Shown here piece by piece: positions 24,506-36,537 of a DNA stretch of 64,000 nucleotides; within the stretch, counting starts at the first letter, position 1; each line of letters opens with the position of its first letter. Source of the DNA: Tetragonia tetragonoides. Taxonomy: Eukaryota; Streptophyta; Magnoliopsida; Caryophyllales; Aizoaceae. A program made the position numbers and the translations under genes. The notes below the pieces were generated by a model. That model worked only from the letters and a program-made list of their open reading frames with translations. It ran no database searches and was not told the origin of the DNA. Location: NCBI GenBank assembly GCA_038025085.1, contig CM076154.1, forward strand, positions 24,604,501 through 24,668,500, written 5' to 3'.

Positions 24506-27433
24506 GCTTTGTTTGCATTCATTTGAGGGAGAAACTACACCAAGGATGTTTACAAGTACAAACAAGCTTCAACTCAAGCTTTTGAAAGCATTTACGCGTT
24601 TCAAAAGCTCATATGACTAGGGTGAAAAAGATTTAGTTCTTTTGTGTTGTATATTAAGAGAAAGCACCCAAATGCTTTGTTTGCATTCGTTTGAGTGAGA
24701 AACTTAACCAAGGAAGTTTACAAGTACCAACAAGCTTCAACTTAAGCTTTTGAATGCATATTCGAGTTCTAAAACCTTATACGACTAGGGTGAAAGAGAT
24801 TTGAGTTCTTTTGTGTTGTATATTAAGAGAATGCATCCAAATACTTTGTTTGCATCATTTGACTGTGAAACTACACCTAGGATGTTTACAAGTACAAACA
24901 ACCTTCAACTAAAGCTTTTGAATGCATTTACGCATTTTGAATGCATTTACGCGTTTTAACGGCTCTCACGACTATGGTAAAAGAAATAGAGTTCTTTTGT
25001 GTTGTATATTGAGAGAAAGCACCCAGATGCTTTGTTTGCATACATTTGAGTGCAAAACTACACCAAGGATGTTTACAAGTACAAACAAGCTTCAACTCAA
25101 GCTTTTGAATGCATTTACGCGTTTTAGCAGCTCTTACGATTAGGGTGAAAGAGATTGAGTTCTTTTGTGTTGTATATTAAGAGAAATCACACAAATGCTT
25201 TGTTTGCATTCATTTGAGTGAGAAACTACACCAAGAATGTTTACAAGTACAAACAAGCTTCAATTCAAACTTTTGAAAGCGTTTACGCGTTTTAAAACCT
25301 CATACGACTAGGGTGAAGAAGATTGAGTTCTTTTGTGTGATTTCTCTTAATTTACAAGTACAAAAATATCTAGATTTCCTCTGTTTTGTTTTATACTAAC
25401 AGAAAGCACCCAAATGCTTTGTTTGCATTCATTTGAATGTGAAACTACACAAAGGATGTTTACAAGTACAAACAAGCTTAAACTCAAGCTTCTGAATGCA
25501 TTTACGCGTTTTGAATGCAATTACGCGTTTTAAAAGCTCTTACGACTAGGGTGAAAGAGTTTGAGTTCTTTTATGTTGTATATTAAGAGAAAGCACCCAA
25601 ATGCTTTGTTTCCATTCATTTGAGTGAGAAACTACACCAAGGATGTTTACAAGTACAAACAAGCTTCAACTCAAGCTTTTGAATGTATTTACGCGTTTTA
25701 ACAGCTCTTACGATTAGGGTGAAAGAGATTGAGGTCTTTTGTGCTGTATATGAAGAGAAAGCACCCAAATGCTTTGTTTGCATTCATTTGAGTGAGAAAC
25801 ATTATTAAGGATGTTTACAAGTACCAACAAGCTTCAACTTAAGCGTTTGAATGCATATACGCGTTGTAAAAGCTTTTGTTTGATTCCAAATTAAGAGAAA
25901 GCACCCAAATGCTTTGTTTGTACTTGTAAACATCCTTTGTTTGCATTCATTGACTGAGAAACTACACCAAGGATGTTTACAAGTACAAACAAGCTTTAAC
26001 TCCACCTTTTGAATGCATTTACGCGTTTTAACAGCACTTACATCTCGGGTGAAAGAGATTGAGTTCTTTTGTGTTGTATATTAAGAGAAAGCACCCAAAT
26101 GCTTTGTTTGCATTCATTTGAGTGACAATCTACACCAAGGATGTTTACAAGTACAAACAAGCTTTGACTCAACCTTTTGAATGTATTTACGCATTTTAAC
26201 AGCTCTTCCAACTAGGGTGAAAGAGATTGAGTTCTTTTGTGGTGTATATTAAGAGAAATCACACAAATGCTTTGTTTGCATTCATTTGAGTGAGAAACTA
26301 CACCAAGAATGTTTACAAGTACAAACAAGCTTCAACTCAAGCTTTTGAAAGCATTTACGCGTTTTAAAAGATCATATGACTAGGGTGAAAAAGATTGAGT
26401 TCTTTTGTGTTGTATTTTAAGAGAAAGCAACCAAAAGCTTTGTTTGCATTCAGTTGAGTGAGAAACTACACCAAGGATGTTTACAAGTATAAACAAGTTT
26501 CAACTCAAGCTTTTGAATGCATTTACGCGTTTTAACAGCTCTTACGACAAGGCGAAAAGAGATTGAGTTCTTTTATGTTGTATATTAAGAAAAAGATCGC
26601 AAATGCTTTGTTTACATTCATTTGAGTGTGAAACTACCCCAAGAATGTGTACAACTACAAACAAGCTTGAACTCAAGCTTTTAAATGCATTTAAGCGTTT
26701 TAAAAGCACATACGACAAGGGTGAAAGAGATTGAGTTCTTTTGTGTTGAATATTAAGAGAACGCACCCAAATGCTTTGTTTGCATTCATTTGAGTGAGAA
26801 ACTCAACCAAGGATGTTTACAAGTGCAAACAAGCTTCAACTCAAGCTTTTGAATGCATTTACGCGTTTTAAAACCTCATACAACTAGGGTGAAAGAGATT
26901 GAGTTCTTTTGTGTTGTATATTAAGAGATCACACAAATGCTTTCTTTGCATTCATTTAAGTGAGAAACTACACCAAGGATGTTTACAAGTACAAACAAAC
27001 TTTCACTCCACCTTTTGAATGCATTTACGCGTTTTAACAGCTCTTACATCTCGGGTGAAAGAGATTGAGTTCTTTTGTGTTGTATATTAAGAGAAAGCAC
27101 CCAAATGCTTTGTTTGCATTCATTTGAGTGACAATCTACACCAAGGATGTTTACAAGTACAAACAAGCTTTGACTCAACCTTTTGAATGCATTTACGCAT
27201 TTTAACAGCTCTTACAACTAGGGTGAAAGAGATTGAGTTCTTTTGTGTTGTATATTAAGAGAAAGCACCCAAATGCTTTGTTGGCATTCATTTGAGTGAG
27301 AAACTTAACCAAGGATGTTTACAAGTACAAACAAGCTTCAACTCAAGCTTTTGAATGTATTTACGCGTTTTAACAGCTCTTACGATTAGGGTGAAAGAGA
27401 TGGAGGTCTTTTGTGTTGTATATTAAGAGAAAG
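24506..27433 (-). repeat. 3.1-kb tandem segmental duplication, copy 2
   Basis: It follows copy 1 directly. The offset drops from 3,106 to 2,938 bp exactly at the missing monomer, and by one more base at a 1-bp deletion near 26928. High identity suggests a recent unequal exchange between sister arrays. Confidence 0.9.
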
Positions 27434-27624
27434 CACCCAAATGCTTTGTTTGCATTCATTTGAGTGAGAAACTACACCAAGGATGTTTACAAGGACAAAC
27501 AAGCTTTAATTCCACCTTTTGAATGCATTTACGCGTTTTAACAGCTCTTACATCTAGGGTGAAAGAGATTGAGTTCTTTTTTGTCGTATATTAAGAGAAA
27601 TCACACGAGTGCTTTGTTTGCATT

Positions 27625-29762
27625 CATTTGAGTGAGAAACTACACCAAGGATGTTTACAAGTACAAACAAGCTTTAACTCCACCTTTTGAATGCATTTAC
27701 GCGTTTTAACAACTCTTACGACTAGGGTGAAAGAGATTGAGTTCTTTTGTGTTGTATTTTTAGAGAAAGCACCCAAAAGCTTTGTTTGCATTCATTGGAG
27801 TGAGAAACTACACCATGGATGTTTACAAGTACAAACAAGCTTCAACTCAAAATTTTGAATGTATTCACAATCAAATGAATGAAACCATTTGGGTGATTTC
27901 TCTTAATATACAACAGAAAAGAACTCAATCTCTTTCACCCTAGTCGTAAGAGCTTTTAAAACGCGTAAATACATTCAAAAGCTTGAGTTGAAGCTTGTTT
28001 GTACTTGTAAACATCCTTCGTGTAGTTTCTCACTGCAATGAATGCAACAAAGCTTTTGGGTGCTTTCTCTAAAAATACAACACAAAAGAACTCAATCTCT
28101 TTCACCCTAGTCGTATGAGGTTTTAAAACGCGTATATGCATTCAAAAGCTTAAGTTGAAGCTTGTTGGTACTTGTAAACATCTTTGGTGTAGTTTCTCAC
28201 TCAAATGAATGCAATAGAAAATATTTGGGTGCGTTCTCTTAATATACAACACAAAAGAACTCAATCTATTTTACCCTAGTCATATGAGCTTTTAAAACGC
28301 GTAAATGCATTCAAAAGCTTATGTTGAAGCTTGTTTGTACTTGTAAATATTCTTGGTGTAGTTTCTCACTGAAATGAACGCAAACAAAGCTTTTCGTTGC
28401 TTTCTCTTAAAATACAACACAAAAGAACTCAATCATTTTCACCCTAGTCATATGAGCTTTTAAAACACGTAAATGCATTCAAAAGCTTGAGTTAAAGCTT
28501 GTTTGTACTTGTAAACATTCTTGGTGTAGTTTCTCACTAAAATGAATGCAAACAAAGCATTTGGGTGCTTTCTCTTAATATACAACACAAAAGACCTCAA
28601 TCTCTTTCACCCTAATCGTAAGAGCTGTTAAAACGCGTAAATGCATTCAAAAGCTTGAGTTGAAACTTGTTGGTACTTGTAAACACCCTTGGTGTAGTTT
28701 CTCACTCAAATGAATGCAAACAAACCATTTGGGAGATTTCTCTTAATATACAACACAAAAGAACTCAATCTCTTTCACCCTAGATGTAAGAGTTGTTAAA
28801 AAGCGTAAATGCATTCAAAAGGTGGAGTTAAAGCTTGTTTGTACTTGTAAACATCCTTGGTGTTAGGGTGAAAGAGATTGAGTTCTTTTGTGTTGTATAT
28901 TAAGAGAAATCACACAAATGCTTTGTTTGCATTCATTTGAGTGACAATCTACACCAAGGATGTTTACAAGTACAAACAAGCTTTAACTCAACCTTTTGAA
29001 TGCATTTACGCATTTTAACAGCTCTTACAACTAGGGTGAAAGAGATTGAGTTCTTTTGTGGTGTATTTTAAGAGAAATCACACAAATGCTTTGTTTGCAT
29101 TCATTTGAGTGAGAAACTACACCAAGAATGTTTACAAGTACAAACAAGCTTCAACTCAAGCTTTTGGATGCATTTACGCGTTTTAAAAGCTCATATGACT
29201 AGGGTGAAAAAGATTGAGTTCTTTTGTGTTGTATTTTAAGAGAAAGCAACCAAAAGCTTTGTTTGCATTCATTTGAGTGAGAAAGTACACCAAGGATGTT
29301 TACAAGTACAATCAAGCTTTAACTCCACCTTTTGAATGCATTTAAGCATTTTAACAGCTTTAACTCCAATAGCGTTGTAAAAACCAATTTCTAATTTTTT
29401 GTAAGAATATGGTGTAGAAGTAAACGCGTATATTCTAGTGTGATATATTCAAGTTTTAAATGCATTCAAAGCGTTTTAAATGAATGCAAACAAACTCTTT
29501 GTTTACTCTTTTAAAATATTTCAAATTTTTATTTGGTTTTACAGGTAAGCTCATACGACAAGGGTGAAAGAGATTGAGTTCTTTTGTGTTGTATTTTCAG
29601 AGAAAGCTCCCAAAAGCTTTGTTTGCATTCATTGGAGTGAGAAACTACACCAAGGATGTTTAAAAGTACAAACAAGCTTCAACTCAAGCTTTTGAATGCA
29701 TTTACGCGTTTTAAAAGCTCATATGACTAGGGTGAAAAAGATTGAGTTCTTTGGTGTTGTAT
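27625..29762. repeat. 2.14-kb duplication, copy 1 (contains an R-to-F-to-R inversion)
   Basis: Repeats 2,341 bp downstream with no difference found in the stretches I compared. Inside it: - monomers to about 27864, a + segment 27866-28862, a - segment from 28863 (junction cttggtgttagggtg), and a non-satellite insert at 29360-29550. The whole inverted structure was therefore duplicated as a unit. About 200 bp of ordinary - satellite separates the copies. Confidence 0.92.
29360..29550. other. non-satellite insert in - array (copy 1)
   Basis: About 190 bp of A+T-rich sequence starting near ctccaatagcgttg and ending near ggttttacaggtaag. It contains two partial satellite-like pieces (aaatgcattcaaagcg, aatgaatgcaaacaaac) mixed with sequence I do not recognise. 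There are no clear terminal repeats or target-site duplication. The tttacaggtaag motif resembles splice signals but there is no exon context. Copied at 31701-31891. Confidence 0.7.
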
Positions 29763-29965
29763 TTTAAGAGAAAGCAACCAAAAGCTTTGTTTGCATTCAT
29801 TTCAGTGAGAAACTACACCAAGATTGTTTATAAGTACAAACAAGCTTCAACTCAAGCTTTTGAATGCATTTACGCGTTTTAAAAGCTCATATGACTAGGG
29901 TGAAAGAGATTGAGGTCTTTTGTGTTGTATATTAAGAGAAAGCACCCAAATGCTTTGTTTGCATT

Positions 29966-32103
29966 TATTTGAGTGAGAAACTACACCAAGGATGTTTACA
30001 AGTACAAACAAGCTTTAACTCCACCTTTTGAATGCATTTACGCGTTTTAACAACTCTTACGACTAGGGTGAAAGAGATTGAGTTCTTTTGTGTTGTATTT
30101 TTAGAGAAAGCACCCAAAAGCTTTGTTTGCATTCATTGGAGTGAGAAACTACACCATGGATGTTTACAAGTACAAACAAGCTTCAACTCAAAATTTTGAA
30201 TGTATTCACAATCAAATGAATGAAACCATTTGGGTGATTTCTCTTAATATACAACAGAAAAGAACTCAATCTCTTTCACCCTAGTCGTAAGAGCTTTTAA
30301 AACGCGTAAATACATTCAAAAGCTTGAGTTGAAGCTTGTTTGTACTTGTAAACATCCTTCGTGTAGTTTCTCACTGCAATGAATGCAACAAAGCTTTTGG
30401 GTGCTTTCTCTAAAAATACAACACAAAAGAACTCAATCTCTTTCACCCTAGTCGTATGAGGTTTTAAAACGCGTATATGCATTCAAAAGCTTAAGTTGAA
30501 GCTTGTTGGTACTTGTAAACATCTTTGGTGTAGTTTCTCACTCAAATGAATGCAATAGAAAATATTTGGGTGCGTTCTCTTAATATACAACACAAAAGAA
30601 CTCAATCTATTTTACCCTAGTCATATGAGCTTTTAAAACGCGTAAATGCATTCAAAAGCTTATGTTGAAGCTTGTTTGTACTTGTAAATATTCTTGGTGT
30701 AGTTTCTCACTGAAATGAACGCAAACAAAGCTTTTCGTTGCTTTCTCTTAAAATACAACACAAAAGAACTCAATCATTTTCACCCTAGTCATATGAGCTT
30801 TTAAAACACGTAAATGCATTCAAAAGCTTGAGTTAAAGCTTGTTTGTACTTGTAAACATTCTTGGTGTAGTTTCTCACTAAAATGAATGCAAACAAAGCA
30901 TTTGGGTGCTTTCTCTTAATATACAACACAAAAGACCTCAATCTCTTTCACCCTAATCGTAAGAGCTGTTAAAACGCGTAAATGCATTCAAAAGCTTGAG
31001 TTGAAACTTGTTGGTACTTGTAAACACCCTTGGTGTAGTTTCTCACTCAAATGAATGCAAACAAACCATTTGGGAGATTTCTCTTAATATACAACACAAA
31101 AGAACTCAATCTCTTTCACCCTAGATGTAAGAGTTGTTAAAAAGCGTAAATGCATTCAAAAGGTGGAGTTAAAGCTTGTTTGTACTTGTAAACATCCTTG
31201 GTGTTAGGGTGAAAGAGATTGAGTTCTTTTGTGTTGTATATTAAGAGAAATCACACAAATGCTTTGTTTGCATTCATTTGAGTGACAATCTACACCAAGG
31301 ATGTTTACAAGTACAAACAAGCTTTAACTCAACCTTTTGAATGCATTTACGCATTTTAACAGCTCTTACAACTAGGGTGAAAGAGATTGAGTTCTTTTGT
31401 GGTGTATTTTAAGAGAAATCACACAAATGCTTTGTTTGCATTCATTTGAGTGAGAAACTACACCAAGAATGTTTACAAGTACAAACAAGCTTCAACTCAA
31501 GCTTTTGGATGCATTTACGCGTTTTAAAAGCTCATATGACTAGGGTGAAAAAGATTGAGTTCTTTTGTGTTGTATTTTAAGAGAAAGCAACCAAAAGCTT
31601 TGTTTGCATTCATTTGAGTGAGAAAGTACACCAAGGATGTTTACAAGTACAATCAAGCTTTAACTCCACCTTTTGAATGCATTTAAGCATTTTAACAGCT
31701 TTAACTCCAATAGCGTTGTAAAAACCAATTTCTAATTTTTTGTAAGAATATGGTGTAGAAGTAAACGCGTATATTCTAGTGTGATATATTCAAGTTTTAA
31801 ATGCATTCAAAGCGTTTTAAATGAATGCAAACAAACTCTTTGTTTACTCTTTTAAAATATTTCAAATTTTTATTTGGTTTTACAGGTAAGCTCATACGAC
31901 AAGGGTGAAAGAGATTGAGTTCTTTTGTGTTGTATTTTCAGAGAAAGCTCCCAAAAGCTTTGTTTGCATTCATTGGAGTGAGAAACTACACCAAGGATGT
32001 TTAAAAGTACAAACAAGCTTCAACTCAAGCTTTTGAATGCATTTACGCGTTTTAAAAGCTCATATGACTAGGGTGAAAAAGATTGAGTTCTTTGGTGTTG
32101 TAT
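29966..32103. repeat. 2.14-kb duplication, copy 2
   Basis: Same internal order as copy 1: - to 30205, + 30207-31203, - from 31204, insert 31701-31891. Identity stops at 32104, where copy 1 reads gtattttaag and copy 2 gtatttaaag. A third, diverged relative of the first 1.2 kb lies at about 34200-35460. Confidence 0.92.
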
Positions 32104-34470
32104 TTAAAGAGAAAGCAACCAAAAGCTTTGTTTGCATTCATTTCAGTGAGAAACTACACCACAGATGTTTACAAGTTCAAACAAGCTTCAATTCAAGCTT
32201 TTGAATGTATTTACGCGTTTTAAAAGCTCATATGACTAGGGTGAAAAAGATTGAGTTCTTTTGTGTTGTATTCTAAGAGAAAGCAACCAAAAGCTTTGTT
32301 TGCATTCATTTCAGTGAAAAACTACACCAAGAATGTTTACAAGTACAAACAAGCTTTAACTCCAACTTTTGAATGCATTTACGCGTTTTAACAGCTCTTA
32401 CATCTAGGGTGAAAGAGATTGAGATCTTTTGTGTTGTATATTAAGAGAAATCACCCAAATGGTTTGTTTGCATGCATTTGAGTGAGAAACTACACCAAAG
32501 GATGTTTACAAGTACAAACAAGTTTCAACTCAAGCTTTTGAATGCATTTACGCGTTTTAACAGCTCTTACGACAAGGCGAAAAGAGATTGAGTTCTTTTG
32601 TGTTGTATATTAAGAAAAAGATCGCAAATGCTTTGTTTACATTCATTTGAGTGTGAAACTACCCCAAGAATGTGTACAACTACAAACAAGCTTGAACTCA
32701 AGCTTTTGAATGCATTTAAGCGTTTTAAAAGCTCATACGACAAGGGCGAAAGAGATTGAGTTCTTTTGTGTTGTATATTAAGAGAACGCACCCATATGCT
32801 TTGTTTGCATTCATTTGAGTTAGAAACAAGCATTTGAGTTCTTTTGTGTTGTATTTAAAGAGAAAGCAACCAAAAGCTTTGTTTGCATTCATTTCAGTGA
32901 GAAACTACACCACAGATGTTTACAAGTACAAACAAGCTTCAACTCAAGTTTTTGAATGCATTTACGCGTTTTAAAACCTCATACAACTAGGGTGAAAGAG
33001 ATTGAGTTCTTTTGTGTTGTATATTAAGAGAAATCACACAAATGCTTTTGTTTGCATTCATTGCAGTGAAAAACTACACCAAGGATGTTTACAAGTACAA
33101 ACAAGCTTTAACTCCACCTTTTGAATGCATTTACGCGTTTTAACAGCTCTTACAACTAGGGTGAAAGAGATTGACTTCTTTTGTGTTGTATATTAAGCGA
33201 AAGCACCCAAATGCTTTGTTTGCATTCATTTGAGTGAGAAACTACACCAAGGCTGTTTACAAGCACAAACAAGCTTTAACTCCACCTTTTGAATGCATTT
33301 ACGCATTTTAACAGCTCTTACAACTAGGGTGAAAGAGATTGAGTGCTTTTGTGTTGTATATTAAGAGAATCACACAAATGCTTTCTTTGCATTCATTTGA
33401 GTGAGAAACTACACCAAGGATGTTTAGAAGTACAAACGAACTTTAACTCCACCTTTTGAATGCATTTACGCATTTTAACAGCTCATACAACTAGGGTGAA
33501 ACAGATTGAGTTCTTTTGTGTTGTATATTAAGAGAAAGCACCCAAATGCTTTGTTTGCATTCATTTGAGTGAGAAACTTAACCAAGGATGTTTACAAGTA
33601 CAAACAAGCTTCAACTCAAGCTTTTGAATGTATTTACGCGTTTTAACAGCTCTTACGATTAGGGTGAAAGAGATTGAGGTCTTTTGTGTTGTACATTAAG
33701 AGAAAGCACCCAAATGCTTTGTTTGCATTTATTTGAGTGAGAAACTACACCAAGGATGTTTATAAGTACAAACAAGCTTTAACTCCACCTTTTGAATGCA
33801 TTTACGCGTTTTAACAGCTCTTACATCTAGGGTGAATGAGATTGAGGTCTTTTGTGTTCTATATTAAGAGAAATCACACAAATGCTTTGTTTGCATTCAT
33901 TTGTGTGAGAAACTACACCAAGGATTTTTACAAGCACAAACAAGCTTTAACTCAAGCTTTTGAATGCATTTACGCGTTTTAAAAGCTCATATGACTAGGG
34001 TGAAAAATATTGAGTTCTTTTATGTTGTATTTTAAGAGAAAGCAACAAAAAGCTTTGTTTGCATTCATTTCAGTGAGAAACTACACCAAGAATGTTTACA
34101 AGTACAAACAAGCTTCAACTCCAGCTTTTGAATGCATTTACGCGTTTTAAAAGCTCATATGACTAGGGTGAAAGAGATTGAGGTCTTTTGTGCTGTATAT
34201 TAAGAGAAAGCACCCAAATGCTTTGTTTGCATTTATTTGAGTGAGAAACTACACCAAGGATGTTCACAAGTACAAACAAGCTTTAACTCCACCTTTTAAA
34301 TGCATTTACGCGTTTTAACAACTCTTACGACGAGGCTGAAAGAGATTGAGTTCTTTTGTGTTGTATTTTCAGGGAAAGCACCCAAAAGCTTTGTTTGCAT
34401 TCATTGGAATGAGAAACTACACCAAGGATGTTTACAAGTACAAACAAGCTTCAACTCAAACATTTGAATG
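31204..34470 (-). repeat. satellite block, - orientation
   Basis: Reversed monomers, partly within duplication copy 2. A compressed junction at 32818-32840 (gttagaaacaagcatttg) shortens one unit. It ends at the recurrent gtattcacaatcaaatg junction. Confidence 0.92.
31701..31891. other. non-satellite insert in - array (copy 2)
   Basis: Copy of the insert at 29360-29550, carried along with the 2.14-kb duplication. Confidence 0.7.
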
Positions 34471-35568
34471 TATTCACAATCAAATGAATGCAAATAAAGC
34501 ATTTGTGTGCTTTCTCTTAATATACAACAGAAAAGAACTCAATCTCTTTCACCCTAGTCGTAAGAGCTGTTAAAACGCGTAAATACATTCAAAAGCTTGA
34601 GTTGAAGCTTGTTTGTATTTGTAAACATCCTTGGTGTAGTTTCTCACTCCAATGAATGCAAACAAAGCTTTTGGGTGCTTTCTCTGAAAATACAACACAA
34701 AAGAACTCAATCTCTTTCACCCTAGTCGTATGAGGTTTTAAAACGCGTATATGCATTGAAAAGCTTAAGTTGAAGCTTGTTGGTACTTGTAAACATCTTT
34801 GGTGTAGTTTCTCACTCAAATGAATGCAATGAAAATATTTGGGTGCGTTCTCTTAATATACAACACAAAAGAACTCAATCTATTTCACCCTAGTCATATG
34901 AGCTTTTAAAACGCGTAAATACATTCAAAAGCTTATGTTGAAGCTTGTTTGTACTTGTCAACATTCTTGGTGTAGTTTCTCACTGAAATGAATGCAAACA
35001 AAGCTTTTGGTTGCTTTCTCTTAAAATACAACACAAAAGAACTCAATCATTTTCACCCTAGTCATATGAGCTTTTAAAACACGTAAATGCATTCAAAAGC
35101 TTGAGTTGAAGCTTGTTTGTACTTGTAAACATTCTTGGTGTAGTTTCTTACTCAAATGAATGCAAACAAAGCATTTGGGTACTTTCTCTTAATATACAAC
35201 ACAAAAGACCTCAATCTCTTTCACCCTAATCGTAAGAGCTGTTAAAACGCGTAAATGCATTCAAAAGCTTGAGTTGAAACTTGTTGGTACTTGTAAACAT
35301 GCTTGGTGTAGTTTGTCACTCAAATGAATGCAAACAAACCATTTGGGTGATTTCTCTTAATATACAACACAAAAGAACTCAATCTCTTTCACCCTAGATG
35401 TAAGAGCTGTTAAAACGCGTAAATGCATTCAAAAGGTGGAGTTCAAGCTTGTTTGTACTTGTAAACATCCTTGGTGTAGTTTCTCACTCAAATGAATCTA
35501 AACAAAGCATTTGGGTGCTTTCTCTTAATATACAACACAAAAGAACTCAATCTCTTTCTCTTAATATA
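34471..35568 (+). repeat. satellite block, + orientation; diverged third copy of 2.14-kb unit
   Basis: About 6.5 monomers. The order and private variants (cattcacaatcaaatg entry, gaaaatatttgggtgcg, cattttcaccctag, gaaacttgttggtac) match 27866-28860 with scattered changes, so this is an older relative. It ends at the compressed junction ctctttctcttaatatac. Confidence 0.85.
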
Positions 35569-36537
35569 CAACTCAAGCTTTTGAAAGCATTTACGCGTTT
35601 TAACAGCTGTTACATCTAGGGATTGGGTGCATTTACGCGTTTTGAATGCATATACGCGTTTTAAACAGTTTGGGTGTTTACAAGTACTTGTGTTGTATTT
35701 TCAGAGAAAGCACCCAAAAGCTTTGTTTGCATTCATTGGACTGAGAAACTACACCAAGGATGTTTACAAGTACAAACAAGCTTCAACTCAAGCTTTTGAA
35801 TGTATTGACGCGTTTTAAAACCTCATACGACAAGGGTGAAAGAGATTGAGGTCTTTTGTGTTGTATATTAAGAGAAAGCACCCAAATGCTTTTTTTGCAT
35901 TCATTTGAGTGAGAAACTACACCACGGATGTTTACAAGCACAAACAAGCTTTAACTCGACCTTTTGAATGCATTTACGCATTTTAACAGCTCTTACAACT
36001 AGGGTGAAAGAGATTGAGTTCTTTTGTGTTGTATATTAAGAGAAATCACCCAAATGGTTTGTTTGCATTCATTTGAGGGAGAAACTACACCAAGGATGTT
36101 TACAAGTACAAACAAGCTTCAACTCAAGGTTTTGAAAGCATTTACGCGTTTTAAAACCTCATACGACTAGGGTGAAAGAGATTGAGGTCTTTTGTGTTGT
36201 ATATTAAGAGAAAGCACCCAAATGCTTTGTTTGCATTCTTTTGAGTGAGAAACTACACCAAGGATGTTTACAAGTACAAACAAGCTTTAACTCCACCTTT
36301 TGAATGCATTTTTGCGTTTTAACAGCTCTTACATCTAGGGAGAAAGAGATTGAGTTCTTTTGTGTTGTATATTAAGAGAAAGCACCCAAATGCTTTGTTT
36401 AGATTCATTTGAGTGAGAAACTACACCAAGGATGTTTACAAGTACAAACAAGCTTTAACTCAACCTTTGGAATGCATTTACGCATTTTAGCAGCTCTTAC
36501 AACTAGGGTGAAACAGATTGAGTTCTTTTGTGTTGTA
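35569..36537 (-). repeat. satellite block, - orientation, with mosaic at its left end
   Basis: From 35569 to about 35700 the pieces are out of order (a gcatttacgcgttttg / gcatatacgcgtttta doubling, then tttgggtgtttacaag). After that come regular reversed monomers. Confidence 0.88.

Larger units (their letters stand above)
20690..27860 (-). repeat. satellite block, - orientation (longest)
   Basis: Over 7 kb of reversed monomers, including both copies of the 3.1-kb tandem duplication. Local irregularities: a truncated monomer joined at taagctttgtttgc (20901), a shortened unit at 21296-21305, and a non-satellite scrap tatctagatttcctc at 22261 and 25367. Confidence 0.93.

Noticed and set aside
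29535..29550. Intron 3' splice or exon start (tttacaggtaag)
   Set aside because: No open frame or exon-like composition next to it; the motif is short and A+T-rich context makes it likely by chance.
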